Below the pieces are notes generated by a model. It saw nothing but the letters and a program-made list of their open reading frames with translations. It did no database searches and was not told the DNA's origin. A DNA stretch of 64,000 nucleotides, from positions 1 to 64,000 of the forward strand of contig JAZGEF010000068.1 of assembly GCA_036478595.1 (NCBI GenBank), read 5' to 3'. Shown here in pieces: positions 9,236 through 18,090 of this stretch; position 1 is the first letter of the stretch; each line of letters starts with the position of its first letter. The position numbers and the translations under genes were made by a program. This DNA is from Granulosicoccus sp036478595. GTDB lineage: Bacteria; Pseudomonadota; Gammaproteobacteria; Granulosicoccales; Granulosicoccaceae.

Positions 9236-10141
9236 TTATTCGGTTGACAAGTTGTTAGTGGAGTTATCGCGCTTATGCTGAGAATTGTAGCGAGCCAGAA
9301 GCTCCACGCGTTTTAACACCTTCAACCGGAGGGTAGAATTGCTTGCATCGCCATTGGATAGATACTTGCGATAGGCCTTAAGAGCAGCTTGATATTGCGA
9401 CAGGTGTTCCAAGCTGAAGCCAAGATTCAACTGAGCGATCGCATTGGCAGGATTAACCTCCAACGCAATTTTTAGTAACTGAACAGCGCCATCATGGTTG
9501 TTTGTTTCCTGTTCCAATACCGCTTGTTGCACCCAGATATCAGCGTTACCCGACATATTGGATAATGCATAGTCCATGGCACGCCTTGCGGAACCGAGTT
9601 GGCCATGATGTAGATACACCTGTGCTTTCCAGTAACTTACTTGCCAATCGGGATCTTGCCAGCTGCCAGGCTCACCTATTGAATTAAGAGCGTTATCTTC
9701 TTGTTGAGCCATAAGTTGTGATCGGATCAGCCACAAGCGCGCTTGTAAATGATCTGGATAGTGCTTCACAAATATTTCAAGTTTGGGCAGGTGTAACAAC
9801 CCTTCGGGCCCTCGCAAAGAGTGTTTTAGCTCCGCAAAGCGACGTTCTCGCTCACCCAGCTTCGCTCGCTCGCGCCGCTTAGGTACGAGGGCTTTAGCAG
9901 GTTCGTGTTTACGTGTGTTCGTGAGTTTCAATGACGCAGAAACAGGACTAGCATCAACGGCGGTTTTGCGGCCCTTACTGCTATCCAACGCTTCTTTTTG
10001 TAAAGTTTGCACAAGCTTTACTTTTTCTGCGTCTAGCTGCTGTTTATCAGCTGCTGCTTCAACTTCAGTAAAGTAGGCAACACTACTGGTAGAGATGCTG
10101 AGAGTAATAAGTACCAGCAAGGTGTAAATCGCTTTATTCAT
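9236..10141 (-). CDS. mshN: TPR protein, MshN-like pilus assembly factor
   Basis: About 301 residues. The N-terminus (MNKAIYTLLVLITLSISTSSVAY) is a signal or membrane anchor, followed by a low-complexity Lys/Arg/Ala linker. From about residue 140 there are tandem TPR-like helical pairs, e.g. NPANAIAQLNLGFSLEHLSQYQ. MshN proteins have this anchor plus periplasmic TPR layout and follow mshL in MSHA operons. I chose ATG 10141 because it lies 1 nt after the secretin stop and has AAGG 8 nt upstream; the longer frame to 10168 would overlap the secretin gene. It is the last gene of the pilus operon. The symbol is by position and architecture. Confidence 0.7.
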   Translation of the reverse strand: MNKAIYTLLVLITLSISTSSVAYFTEVEAAADKQQLDAEKVKLVQTLQKEALDSSKGRKTAVDASPVSASLKLTNTRKHEPAKALVPKRRERAKLGERERRFAELKHSLRGPEGLLHLPKLEIFVKHYPDHLQARLWLIRSQLMAQQEDNALNSIGEPGSWQDPDWQVSYWKAQVYLHHGQLGSARRAMDYALSNMSGNADIWVQQAVLEQETNNHDGAVQLLKIALEVNPANAIAQLNLGFSLEHLSQYQAALKAYRKYLSNGDASNSTLRLKVLKRVELLARYNSQHKRDNSTNNLSTE

Positions 10142-10142
10142 T

Positions 10143-11675
10143 TTAGTAACCTTGGCCTGAATGGACAATGATGGGAGTGAGCACCATGATAAGTTCCTTT
10201 TTTACATTAACCTTGTAGGTGCCACCTGCCAAGTTTTTAAACGGCCCTAGCCATCGAGTTCCAGGGATATATCGTTCGGTTTCGCTTTGTTGTGTCTGAA
10301 TCAAACCGCCAATAACCACTGTCTCACCACTAACAGCACGCACCAGCGAAGTCACTTGCGCCACATCGAGATTCGGAGCTGATGACTGAACCCGGCCAGC
10401 GCTATCTAAAACTGTAGCCACACTTGATACGCGGGTCACTACAGGTGATATATCCATCAAGATATGACCACTAGCTGAAATCTGAGGTGTTATGGATAAC
10501 ACGACACCTTCTGTTACAACTTGCGCTATATCGGATGACGTAGTAATCGAACCAGCTGAGGTTGAATCGGTCGATTGTTCTCTACGAAAAAACGTTCTGT
10601 CTGTGCCAACCTTAATTAAAGAGGTTTGGTTATTGATAGTGCGTATATGGGGCTGCGAAACGATTTTTACGTCACCTTGTTCCTCAAGCGCGGAGACCAA
10701 TGCCGATATTTGATTACCATTGCTGGTATCGGAGAAGGCCAGGCTGAAAACATCTGACGCTTTCTCAAACCCACCAGCTGGTGTTGTTACTTGACCGTTT
10801 ACATTCAAATTGACAGCATTTGTTGGGTTCATAGCGTCTGCTATCCGTGACCAATTGACCCCTAAGGCTGCATTATTTTCTAGCGCAACTTCTATGATTC
10901 TTACCTCGATATCGACTTGTCTATGTATAGCCCGTTGGATGGTCGCAAGGTACTGTTCGATTTTCTCTACATATGAATGCCGGTCGGTAACAGAGACTGT
11001 ACCTGACAAACGATTGATGACTACACTGCCTTTATCGCTAGCCAATTCTTTTATTTGTGCTTCTAATTCCTTCCAGAAATCCACTTCATCGGTGTGACCA
11101 ATAACTACCGTGCCGGCTTCTTCTCCTCCACCTTCGCTGTCAGATTCTCCGCTACCCGAGCTTACAATCGCACTACTGCTACCGGCTCCTGATCTGATTA
11201 ATCTGAGGTAGTCAACACTAAACTGCTTAAACTCCTGAGATTTTATGCTGATGATGTCATTTTCGACTTCCCAGTAGTAGTCGCCATTACCAAGCATTAG
11301 AGGAATCGCCTGTTTAAGGGATAAGTCGTGGAACTCCACATCAAGCACTCCGGTAACATCGTCATCTACAACGATATTCAGCTCATAGGCTCGTGAGAAC
11401 ATACGAAATGCTTCCTTTATTTCCATGTTCGAAATAGAAAAACTATAGTGTTTTTCACTTTCACTGTCTGATATTAGCGATGTGGGCAAGGGCATCGGCA
11501 GGCGGGAACGCAAACCCAGTTTTAACGGTTTTGGTGGTGACAAGGGCTCTTCGTTAACGTATTTCGTTGTTGCATCCGCATGCGCGCCCTCATTCTTGTG
11601 ATTGTTGCTACCAGTGATGCCGCAAGCCGTAAGAGCAAGAATCAATATTGAAGTGAATAAATATTGTATGTACAT
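10143..11675 (-). CDS. mshL: outer-membrane secretin of the pilus system (MshL/PilQ-like)
   Basis: A 510-residue lipoprotein secretin. The signal peptide ends in a lipobox (LALTACG, Cys18). An STN/secretin N-terminal domain (about residues 75-140) has LKQAIPLML and a DDDVTGVLDVEF segment. A Gly/Ser-rich insert (GAGSSSAIVSSGSGESDSEGG) follows. The C-terminal secretin domain (about 280-505) carries VVIGGLIQTQQSETERYIPG and a KNLAGGTYKVNVKKEL end. It would form the outer-membrane ring through which the pilus exits. It lies between the PilP/MshK-like gene and the TPR gene, in MSHA order. Confidence 0.9.
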   Translation of the reverse strand: MYIQYLFTSILILALTACGITGSNNHKNEGAHADATTKYVNEEPLSPPKPLKLGLRSRLPMPLPTSLISDSESEKHYSFSISNMEIKEAFRMFSRAYELNIVVDDDVTGVLDVEFHDLSLKQAIPLMLGNGDYYWEVENDIISIKSQEFKQFSVDYLRLIRSGAGSSSAIVSSGSGESDSEGGGEEAGTVVIGHTDEVDFWKELEAQIKELASDKGSVVINRLSGTVSVTDRHSYVEKIEQYLATIQRAIHRQVDIEVRIIEVALENNAALGVNWSRIADAMNPTNAVNLNVNGQVTTPAGGFEKASDVFSLAFSDTSNGNQISALVSALEEQGDVKIVSQPHIRTINNQTSLIKVGTDRTFFRREQSTDSTSAGSITTSSDIAQVVTEGVVLSITPQISASGHILMDISPVVTRVSSVATVLDSAGRVQSSAPNLDVAQVTSLVRAVSGETVVIGGLIQTQQSETERYIPGTRWLGPFKNLAGGTYKVNVKKELIMVLTPIIVHSGQGY

Positions 11676-11683
11676 TTGATTAT

Positions 11684-12217
11684 CTACCTGTCGCGTTTAA
11701 CAGTCAGTGCGTATAACTGCCCATTTCGATTAACAACAACGTTTGATTTGTTGATTTCTCTGATTTCAAAACCCGAAATAACCTCACCGACACTCAGCAG
11801 CTTTCCGTCGATTACTGCCACCGATTTGGTAGCTCGATGAAAAAGCCCATTCAGCCTTGGGAGTTGGTATTTATTAGATCTGATTGAAGCATGATTTTGT
11901 TTTGACATCGCAGCGATGCCTTTCGCAGCTGCCAGCTCGGGTGGAGGCGGTTTAACTTCCCGCGCAAACGGATCTCGCGCTAGATCACTAATCCAGGCGA
12001 TATATTCACGTTCAACTTTTTTTCCGTATGCTGAGCTGACAGAATGGTGTTCAGCCAGAGTGCCGTCGTATTCGCCTATGGATACATTATATTTTTCAAA
12101 AGGATCGCCTTCAGCAAACCTTTCCACCAGCGGAATGACTACCGAAAATGTGAAATATCCGATAGCTACCAAACCCAATGCTGATACGCACCAAATATTA
12201 TTGAGTAAATTCTTCAT
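11684..12217 (-). CDS. MshK/PilP-like pilus assembly protein
   Basis: A 177-residue protein starting at ATG 12217; an upstream in-frame TTG at 12235 is less likely. One N-terminal transmembrane helix (about residues 8-30) is followed by a Pro-rich linker (VKPPPPELA) and a small C-terminal beta domain. That domain has VIDGKLLSVGEVISGFEIREI and KSNVVVNRNGQLYALTV, the pattern of PilP, MshK and GspC periplasmic homology regions that contact the secretin. It overlaps the end of the PilO-like gene by 20 bp and precedes the secretin by 8 bp. Assignment is by fold pattern and position. Confidence 0.7.
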   Translation of the reverse strand: MKNLLNNIWCVSALGLVAIGYFTFSVVIPLVERFAEGDPFEKYNVSIGEYDGTLAEHHSVSSAYGKKVEREYIAWISDLARDPFAREVKPPPPELAAAKGIAAMSKQNHASIRSNKYQLPRLNGLFHRATKSVAVIDGKLLSVGEVISGFEIREINKSNVVVNRNGQLYALTVKRDR

Positions 12218-12977
12218 CGGAATCAATATCTGCAATTAAAGTGGATTCATTTTCAGTGTGTATGCGGGCATATCCGTCAGAATCTGACAGCCAGACATGT
12301 ATGGCCACATCCATCTTGGTAAGCCCGTTTGATCCTCCTCGAGCAGCTGTTGACACGATATCAAGATGCCATGGATCAGCTAACATCTTGCTAAACAGCG
12401 CCATGGAATTACTAAATACTGTGTTTGATCGTCCTGGAGCTGATGATATCGTTAATATTACTGGTACCTTTAATACACCTTCAACGGGAGCAGCACTTGC
12501 ATCTTCAATTTTGTATGCAAGTTTCAAATCAAACTGCTTAGCAGTTTGTAGTAATTGATTAATCCAAACTGCCAAGCTAGGAAATCCACTAAATACTCGA
12601 GAGCTTTCTGCTTCAAGCTTCTCGTCTAAGTCAAAATGATCTATCGAGGATATTTTTTTGCTTAGTATATTTAAACGCTCTGACATAAATATATTGTCTG
12701 ATTCAAGCGTTACTCTCGCTTCCGGGTTTGGCATACGCATAAACAGATTCCAATAAATTACCGTACTGCACCCAAGCACTACGCCAATTACCGCAACCGT
12801 TGTAATCTTGTTTTTAAACAATTTGATTGACAGGTCATCAATAAGTAATTTGAACGGTGTTTTAACGGAGCGCACACTCTGTTTAGCCGCTAGATCCGCT
12901 TCCAGAAGGCGTAGTGCGTCTTCATCTACCGAGAATTCAGAGGAAGGGACTATATCAGTAGCTTCTACATTGTTCAT
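12198..12977 (-). CDS. PilO/MshJ-like inner-membrane pilus protein
   Basis: A 259-residue bitopic protein: a cytoplasmic N-terminus of about 60 residues, one transmembrane helix (ITTVAVIGVVLGCSTVIYW, about 58-77), a periplasmic coiled-coil stretch (about 90-125), then an alpha/beta domain like PilO or GspM. It would pair with the PilN half of the upstream fusion protein to link the inner-membrane platform with the secretin. It overlaps the upstream gene by 4 bp (ATGA). The cytoplasmic tail is longer than in typical PilO. Sequence similarity is weak; the call is by topology and position. Confidence 0.65.
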   Translation of the reverse strand: MNNVEATDIVPSSEFSVDEDALRLLEADLAAKQSVRSVKTPFKLLIDDLSIKLFKNKITTVAVIGVVLGCSTVIYWNLFMRMPNPEARVTLESDNIFMSERLNILSKKISSIDHFDLDEKLEAESSRVFSGFPSLAVWINQLLQTAKQFDLKLAYKIEDASAAPVEGVLKVPVILTISSAPGRSNTVFSNSMALFSKMLADPWHLDIVSTAARGGSNGLTKMDVAIHVWLSDSDGYARIHTENESTLIADIDSDEEFTQ

Positions 12978-14362
12978 TGGAGTAAGCCTACAATTTCAAA
13001 CGGCGCCGTTTTACCTTCTCGAAGTAATCCGCTTTTCAATTGCCGATACCACTCAATTCTCCAACTTTTCGTGACGTTCATATTCCATGGTTTTGTGCTC
13101 AACGCTTGTTCGAATTCGGCAAGCGCATCATGGATACTGTCAAATTGATGTGCTGAACTCCCTTTTATACTTACCTTCCATCCTGTGCGCTCACTGATGA
13201 CTTCTACATCATGTAAAACCAATGGTGTGGGTGTTAACTTGCTGAGGTGCAGTAGGAATATTCCCGGCATATTAAAGCTATTGGATTGCAGATTAGCCAA
13301 GCGATCGCGTTTCTGATCCGCCATTGATATCATAAGATCTAGCTCATCAATCTGACTACCAAGATGATGGTTTTCGGATGTAAGTGCACCGACCGTTGCT
13401 GCGGCTACTGTAGTTTTTTTGTTGAATGAGGCGGTTAGTGTGGCTGCAGAAATCAACAGCAACAGAGTTAACCAAACCCCAGTTCTACGTATACTTTCGC
13501 GCGTGATGTTTCGCTGAACCAACGCGGAGGCAAAGTTGGCCGAGAGCGAGTTGGGAAGATGAGCTGCTTCATTCATCCAGAAGATTGGGTCGTTCGACTT
13601 CTCATCAAGGTGTATTTCTATCTTGGGTGTATCGCCTAGTGAGGTTAGTATGTCGTTGGGACGATCCCCTATTATCCACGCCTGGCTGATAGTTTTACCG
13701 GTCTGTTGCTGCGCGTAACGAACAGTTCGATTTATATCCAGTGCCAGCCTTTCATGGAACTTACTGCTTGTACCAAAACTTAGTTCACGAACGAAAAGGG
13801 CTTCTCCGTCTCCCATGCCAACAACAATTTCGGCACGGTTACTAAACAATGCCACTACCAGCACCATCTCTTGCTCGTCTATTCCCAACTTTGGCAGGTA
13901 ATTACTGATAATTTCCGTTAGTGGGACAAATCGCTTTGGCGTAAGCCCCATAGACGTGCAGGCCACAAAGATGGTATCTACTATTTTTTTGGGCAGTATA
14001 TGAAGTAAGACACTTTCTGTGCCGTCACCGTGTTTTGCTTCGTGGTAACACCAGGAAAGCTCGTTTTCGCCTTCGGTCTGTTGATCTACTTTGCGTTGAA
14101 GGTATTTTTCTAAATCTCGCCGATCCATGCGAGGTATTTCGAAATGGGTATGGGTGTGTAAATCGTGCTCGTGCACGATCGAGACGCGACCTTTTCCTTT
14201 TATTCCTATACTGGCTCTTGCATCTCTAAGTGCATTGACAAAATCCGAGTTGGATTCAACAGTGCCACTCCACTTGAAATCCTCCACCACAACATCCCGT
14301 TCGTAGCGTGCCATTCTGAAGTCGCCATAAATACACGAGATAGCGTAGCCAGTTACTTTCAT
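12974..14362 (-). CDS. PilM-PilN fusion (MshI-like) pilus assembly protein
   Basis: 462 residues from ATG 14362, which overlaps the upstream TGA by 4 bp. The N-terminal about 290 residues resemble the actin-like PilM/MshI/GspL cytoplasmic domain. Segments such as EMVLVVALFSNRAEIVVGM and FVRELSFGTSSKFHERLALDINRTVRYAQQQ correspond to the 'lvDiG...l.i.....l.r.i..G...l...i..el.rsl.yy' pattern. A transmembrane helix (VWLTLLLLISAATLTASF, about 298-316), a coiled coil and a PilN-like periplasmic domain follow; PilN is usually a separate protein. A GspL-like layout is the alternative description. It sits directly upstream of the PilO-like gene, as expected. Confidence 0.75.
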   Translation of the reverse strand: MKVTGYAISCIYGDFRMARYERDVVVEDFKWSGTVESNSDFVNALRDARASIGIKGKGRVSIVHEHDLHTHTHFEIPRMDRRDLEKYLQRKVDQQTEGENELSWCYHEAKHGDGTESVLLHILPKKIVDTIFVACTSMGLTPKRFVPLTEIISNYLPKLGIDEQEMVLVVALFSNRAEIVVGMGDGEALFVRELSFGTSSKFHERLALDINRTVRYAQQQTGKTISQAWIIGDRPNDILTSLGDTPKIEIHLDEKSNDPIFWMNEAAHLPNSLSANFASALVQRNITRESIRRTGVWLTLLLLISAATLTASFNKKTTVAAATVGALTSENHHLGSQIDELDLMISMADQKRDRLANLQSNSFNMPGIFLLHLSKLTPTPLVLHDVEVISERTGWKVSIKGSSAHQFDSIHDALAEFEQALSTKPWNMNVTKSWRIEWYRQLKSGLLREGKTAPFEIVGLLQ

Positions 14363-15159
14363 GGGTTGACCCAATTCCAATTGGTGCCCGTTAGAATATG
14401 TCTGAAGTTAGTGCTTCCATTTACAAGAACCGTAGTTTGAAAAGGAACGCTGGAATCAGTACTATCAAATAACTTCAGCTGGCTAGTGCCCAAAATGTAC
14501 CGTTCCTCAGCGCCATCGATGCCACCAGAATGTGGTTGTACGGTACCCATGGCGCCGTCTTCAGTTATAAACCCGGCAGCGCTAGTTTTTTGGTTCGTCA
14601 GCAAAACGCGGTGGAATAACGATGAGAAATTGATGCGCTCAACTTTAATTTCCTTACTTTCTTTATACAAGGCGCTAGCAGATTGCTCCCATAGCGCATT
14701 AAATTGTGCGGCGTTAAGTTGTCGGGTCAGCACATTGTTGTTTAAATCGGAAACAAATATTGCTCTAGGTGAAAAGGGCGCAGCAGTCAGGCCACGATTT
14801 TGACTGAATCCGTTAAATTGATTCGCAGTAGAATGCAGAAACCTTGGATCAAGGAATAACGCTCGATTGTAGCCTCTTCCATTTTGGGCTATCTGTGCTG
14901 GCGACTGCCCGAGGTTATCCGCAAGGGCAACGCTCCAATCACTAACAGCGCGAGATGGTATACGCTTCTTTGAAAGCGTGTACTGCCGTAATGATTGCAC
15001 GAGTGAGAGCATCGACTGCGCCTCGGCCTTGGAATATGACTGTTGGATACCTCTAATCAGGCTCGGCATTAACACACCCGCTAAAACTGATGTAATAGCC
15101 ATAACCGCAATCATTTCGAGAAGCGAGAATCCATATCCTTTCTTACGCGGTTGCCTCAT
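14359..15159 (-). CDS. minor pilin / prepilin-like protein
   Basis: 266 residues. The N-terminus MRQPRKKGYGFSLLEMIAV is a type III (prepilin) signal: basic leader, Gly before the cleavage site, Phe+1 and Glu+5, then a hydrophobic helix. The start at ATG 15159 is fixed by this leader and by an ATGA 4-bp overlap with the upstream platform gene. The mature protein is larger than a typical major pilin and has a Ser/Asn-rich C-terminal half, so it is more likely a minor or priming pilin. A prepilin peptidase, not encoded in this window, would process it. Confidence 0.85.
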   Translation of the reverse strand: MRQPRKKGYGFSLLEMIAVMAITSVLAGVLMPSLIRGIQQSYSKAEAQSMLSLVQSLRQYTLSKKRIPSRAVSDWSVALADNLGQSPAQIAQNGRGYNRALFLDPRFLHSTANQFNGFSQNRGLTAAPFSPRAIFVSDLNNNVLTRQLNAAQFNALWEQSASALYKESKEIKVERINFSSLFHRVLLTNQKTSAAGFITEDGAMGTVQPHSGGIDGAEERYILGTSQLKLFDSTDSSVPFQTTVLVNGSTNFRHILTGTNWNWVNP

Positions 15160-16361
15160 CTCATCACTCCGCCCATAAGATCGAACAACGGCATGAAGAT
15201 CGCTGCAGCTATTAACCCTACAACGCCAATCAACGACACAATAATCAATGGCTCGAGTACGCTGAACAGCCGATTTATTTTTCTCGGGATCTCTTGATCT
15301 AGTCGCTTTGAAATCATCGCGAGGCAATGATCAAGCCTGCCGGACTCTTCACCAATCACTATCATTCGCATGACCATGGGAGTGAAAATGTCCTTGTGTT
15401 GCATTAGCCCTTCAGACATTCTTCTGCCTTCGGTTACTGCATGTTTGGATTCCTCGACGGCTTGACTGACGACTCTATTCCCGACCACACCGGCTAATAA
15501 GTTGAGTGAATCTACAATGGGCACACCGGCTTTCAACATAAGGGAAAGGTTGTGCGTAATGCGAGATTGCGCAAGCAGCAGTATCAATGGTCCGAATAAT
15601 GGTAATTTTAATTTTGTTCGATCCAACATAACCCCAAACCCTGGGTATAAACTGGGTAAATATCGAAGGGTGGCCGCGAGCAGCGCTACCGCTAGCAGAA
15701 TCAGCCACCAGTAGGTAACGGTGAATTCGCCAATAGCGATGACAGCCAGAGTAATCCAAGGTAAATCCAGATTTAATGCGTCAAAGATCTCAGCGAATTG
15801 CGGAACCACGTACAGAAACATGAGCAGGATCAGGGAAAATACTGCGGCCAATACCATGGCCGGGTAGATTGTTGCCTGCTTTACATCCCCCATCAGCTTA
15901 TCTACCCATTCGACGTGTGCAGCTACATCAGCACATGCTTTTTCCAGATTTCCGCTGTGAGAACCAGCCTTTATTAGGTTTCGAATCTCCGGCCCGAAGA
16001 TACTTGGATGTGCGGACATTGCTTCATCCAGCGCCTCTCCCGATTCAACGCTTAGTCGAATATCAGACAGTACATTTTTCAGCTCGGCGCGTTCGGTCTC
16101 CTCTGTCAGAATATCCAGGCATTGCGAAACATCAATTCCGGCTTCAAGCATGGCAGTTAATCCGTTGAAGAGATCGACCAATTCCCGTCGAGAAACTTTA
16201 GTGGTAGGTTTAAATTTACGAATCGACTCGACGCCAATATCAATTACGTGTAATCCATTGCCTATCAGTTGCCGTTCAAGTGTAAGTTCACTCTCAGCTA
16301 CCATCACACCTGATACGGCATGCGAAGCTTTATCGATGGCGTTGTACTTAAAGCGAGGCAT
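15156..16361 (-). CDS. mshG: pilus inner-membrane platform protein (MshG/PilC/GspF family)
   Basis: 401 residues. Two copies of the T2SSF domain: the first (about 65-190) with LFNGLTAMLEAGIDVSQCLDIL, the second (about 265-395) with LSLMLKAGVPIVDSLNLL. Each is followed by a conserved Gly/Glu-rich turn (VESGEALDEAM; VTEGRRMSEGL). Hydrophobic segments at about 165-190, 215-235 and 370-395 anchor it. It is the rotor or platform driven by the ATPase encoded immediately upstream (2-bp gap). Normal family length. Confidence 0.93.
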   Translation of the reverse strand: MPRFKYNAIDKASHAVSGVMVAESELTLERQLIGNGLHVIDIGVESIRKFKPTTKVSRRELVDLFNGLTAMLEAGIDVSQCLDILTEETERAELKNVLSDIRLSVESGEALDEAMSAHPSIFGPEIRNLIKAGSHSGNLEKACADVAAHVEWVDKLMGDVKQATIYPAMVLAAVFSLILLMFLYVVPQFAEIFDALNLDLPWITLAVIAIGEFTVTYWWLILLAVALLAATLRYLPSLYPGFGVMLDRTKLKLPLFGPLILLLAQSRITHNLSLMLKAGVPIVDSLNLLAGVVGNRVVSQAVEESKHAVTEGRRMSEGLMQHKDIFTPMVMRMIVIGEESGRLDHCLAMISKRLDQEIPRKINRLFSVLEPLIIVSLIGVVGLIAAAIFMPLFDLMGGVMR

Positions 16362-16363
16362 GA

Positions 16364-18064
16364 TTAATTGAGCACCCGCATTACTTCACTAACCGTAGTA
16401 CTACCTTCATTAGCTTTGGTAAGCCCGTCTTCGAGAAGTGTTGCCATCCCATTTTTTCTTGCGAGTTCGAGAAAATGAGCATCGGACGCACCGTTCAATA
16501 TCCCGTCGTGGAATGAATCATCAAGTAGCAGTACTTCGTATACTGCTAATCTGCCTTTATAACCAGAATTATTGCAGTACTCACAACCTGTTGCGGCCCA
16601 ATGAGTGTCTGTAGCTGGTTTCCATTGTTTATAGTTCTCACTCTCGAATACTGCGTCAGTGCCTGGTTCTTCCTGTTTGCAGGACGGGCACAATCGCCTC
16701 AATAGTCGCTGCGCAACAACAGCAATCAGTGCTGATGGCACAAGGTATCGGTCAATACCCATATCAATAAGCCGTGAAATTGCCCCAATAGCACTGTTGG
16801 TGTGGAGAGTTGAGAATACGGTATGGCCCGTTAGTGCTGCACGCGTTGCCAACTCGGCCGTTTCCTGATCCCGAATCTCGCCAACCAAAATAACATCTGG
16901 GTCTTGACGGAGCAGAGCTCTTAGCCCGGCAGCGAAATTCATGCCGACCTTGTCGTTGATTTGTGTTTGCCTGATTGCCGGTAAGCTATATTCGATAGGG
17001 TCTTCCAGTGTGAAAACACTGCGACTATCGCGGTCTATGCTACTCAAGGCTGTATACAAGGTGGTGGTCTTGCCGCTACCTGTAGGCCCCGTAACCAGCA
17101 CCAATCCGTAGGAGGAATTAATCGCACTTTCAAATCTTGCGCGATCCTCAGCTCTTAGCCCCAGCTCATCTAGCGATAGTTGTACCGACCCAGAATCCAG
17201 AATTCGCATGACCACACTTTCACCGTGATTGGTGGGAAGAGTGGATACACGAAGATCGACATAGGAGCTGCCAAAATTTAAACGAATTCTACCATCTTGA
17301 GGAATGCGCTTTTCCGTGATGTTCATACTGGCAATTAGTTTTATCCGCCCGATCAACGCCGCTTGTAGCTGCTTTGGTACAATCACCTCTTCATGTAAAA
17401 CACCGTCTACACGAAGTCTTACACGTAAATTTCTCTCCTCCGCGTGAAAGTGGATATCGGAGGCATTGTGTTTAATGGCATCGGCAAGAATTTGGTCGAC
17501 AAGGCGAACCATAGGTGAATCGTCACCGGTGTCTTTTGTTAACTCGGATGTTCCAGACAGAACTGACTCTATGGTTTCATTGATACTTTTACGGCGGGTG
17601 TAGCTTCTCTCGATTGCTTCTAGGATATGTGTTTCGGGCGCAGTAACTACCACTATAAATTGTCCGCACTCACGTTCCACTTGATCAATTGCAACAACAT
17701 CAAACGAATCCGCAAATGCCACAACCAAGCCATCTTGTCTTTGCTCAACCGGAATAACTCGGTGGAGAATAGCTGTTTCATAGCTGATCAAATCAAGTAG
17801 GCTGATGTCGATCTCAGTGTTTCGAACATCATATACATCCACCTCATTCTGGCTGGCTAAGGCCTCAGTAATCTGTTCAGCTGTTAGAAACCCCAGCTGG
17901 ACTAACGTCTCGCCAAGATAGCCGCCGACTCGACGCTGCTCTCTGAGCGCAAGATCAAGCTGTGATTCCGATAACAGGCCAGACTTGACAAAGCGCTCGC
18001 CAAGCGGCAATTCTCGTTCTCGTGGCTCTTGATTACCAAAGCCATCGGCGTTAAGTGCAGACAT
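16364..18064 (-). CDS. mshE: pilus assembly ATPase with MshEN c-di-GMP-binding domain
   Basis: 566 residues from ATG 18064 (AAGAG upstream); longer in-frame starts would run into the pilin gene. The N-terminus has two 24-residue MshEN motifs (residues 20-43 and 49-72) separated by exactly five residues. The motifs run LGERFVKSGLL...LALREQ and LGETLVQLGFL...ALASQ; the usual first Arg is Pro20. The GspE/PilB core has Walker A GPTGSGKTTT (326-335), a VFTLEDPIE Asp box, Walker B ILVGEIRD, a His box (TGHTVFSTLHT) and a four-Cys zinc site (Cys459, 462, 494, 497). It powers pilus extension. No PilT/retraction ATPase is seen nearby. Confidence 0.92.
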   Translation of the reverse strand: MSALNADGFGNQEPRERELPLGERFVKSGLLSESQLDLALREQRRVGGYLGETLVQLGFLTAEQITEALASQNEVDVYDVRNTEIDISLLDLISYETAILHRVIPVEQRQDGLVVAFADSFDVVAIDQVERECGQFIVVVTAPETHILEAIERSYTRRKSINETIESVLSGTSELTKDTGDDSPMVRLVDQILADAIKHNASDIHFHAEERNLRVRLRVDGVLHEEVIVPKQLQAALIGRIKLIASMNITEKRIPQDGRIRLNFGSSYVDLRVSTLPTNHGESVVMRILDSGSVQLSLDELGLRAEDRARFESAINSSYGLVLVTGPTGSGKTTTLYTALSSIDRDSRSVFTLEDPIEYSLPAIRQTQINDKVGMNFAAGLRALLRQDPDVILVGEIRDQETAELATRAALTGHTVFSTLHTNSAIGAISRLIDMGIDRYLVPSALIAVVAQRLLRRLCPSCKQEEPGTDAVFESENYKQWKPATDTHWAATGCEYCNNSGYKGRLAVYEVLLLDDSFHDGILNGASDAHFLELARKNGMATLLEDGLTKANEGSTTVSEVMRVLN

Positions 18065-18090
18065 TGTTAGCTCTTTTTTGCTTGCTCTTT

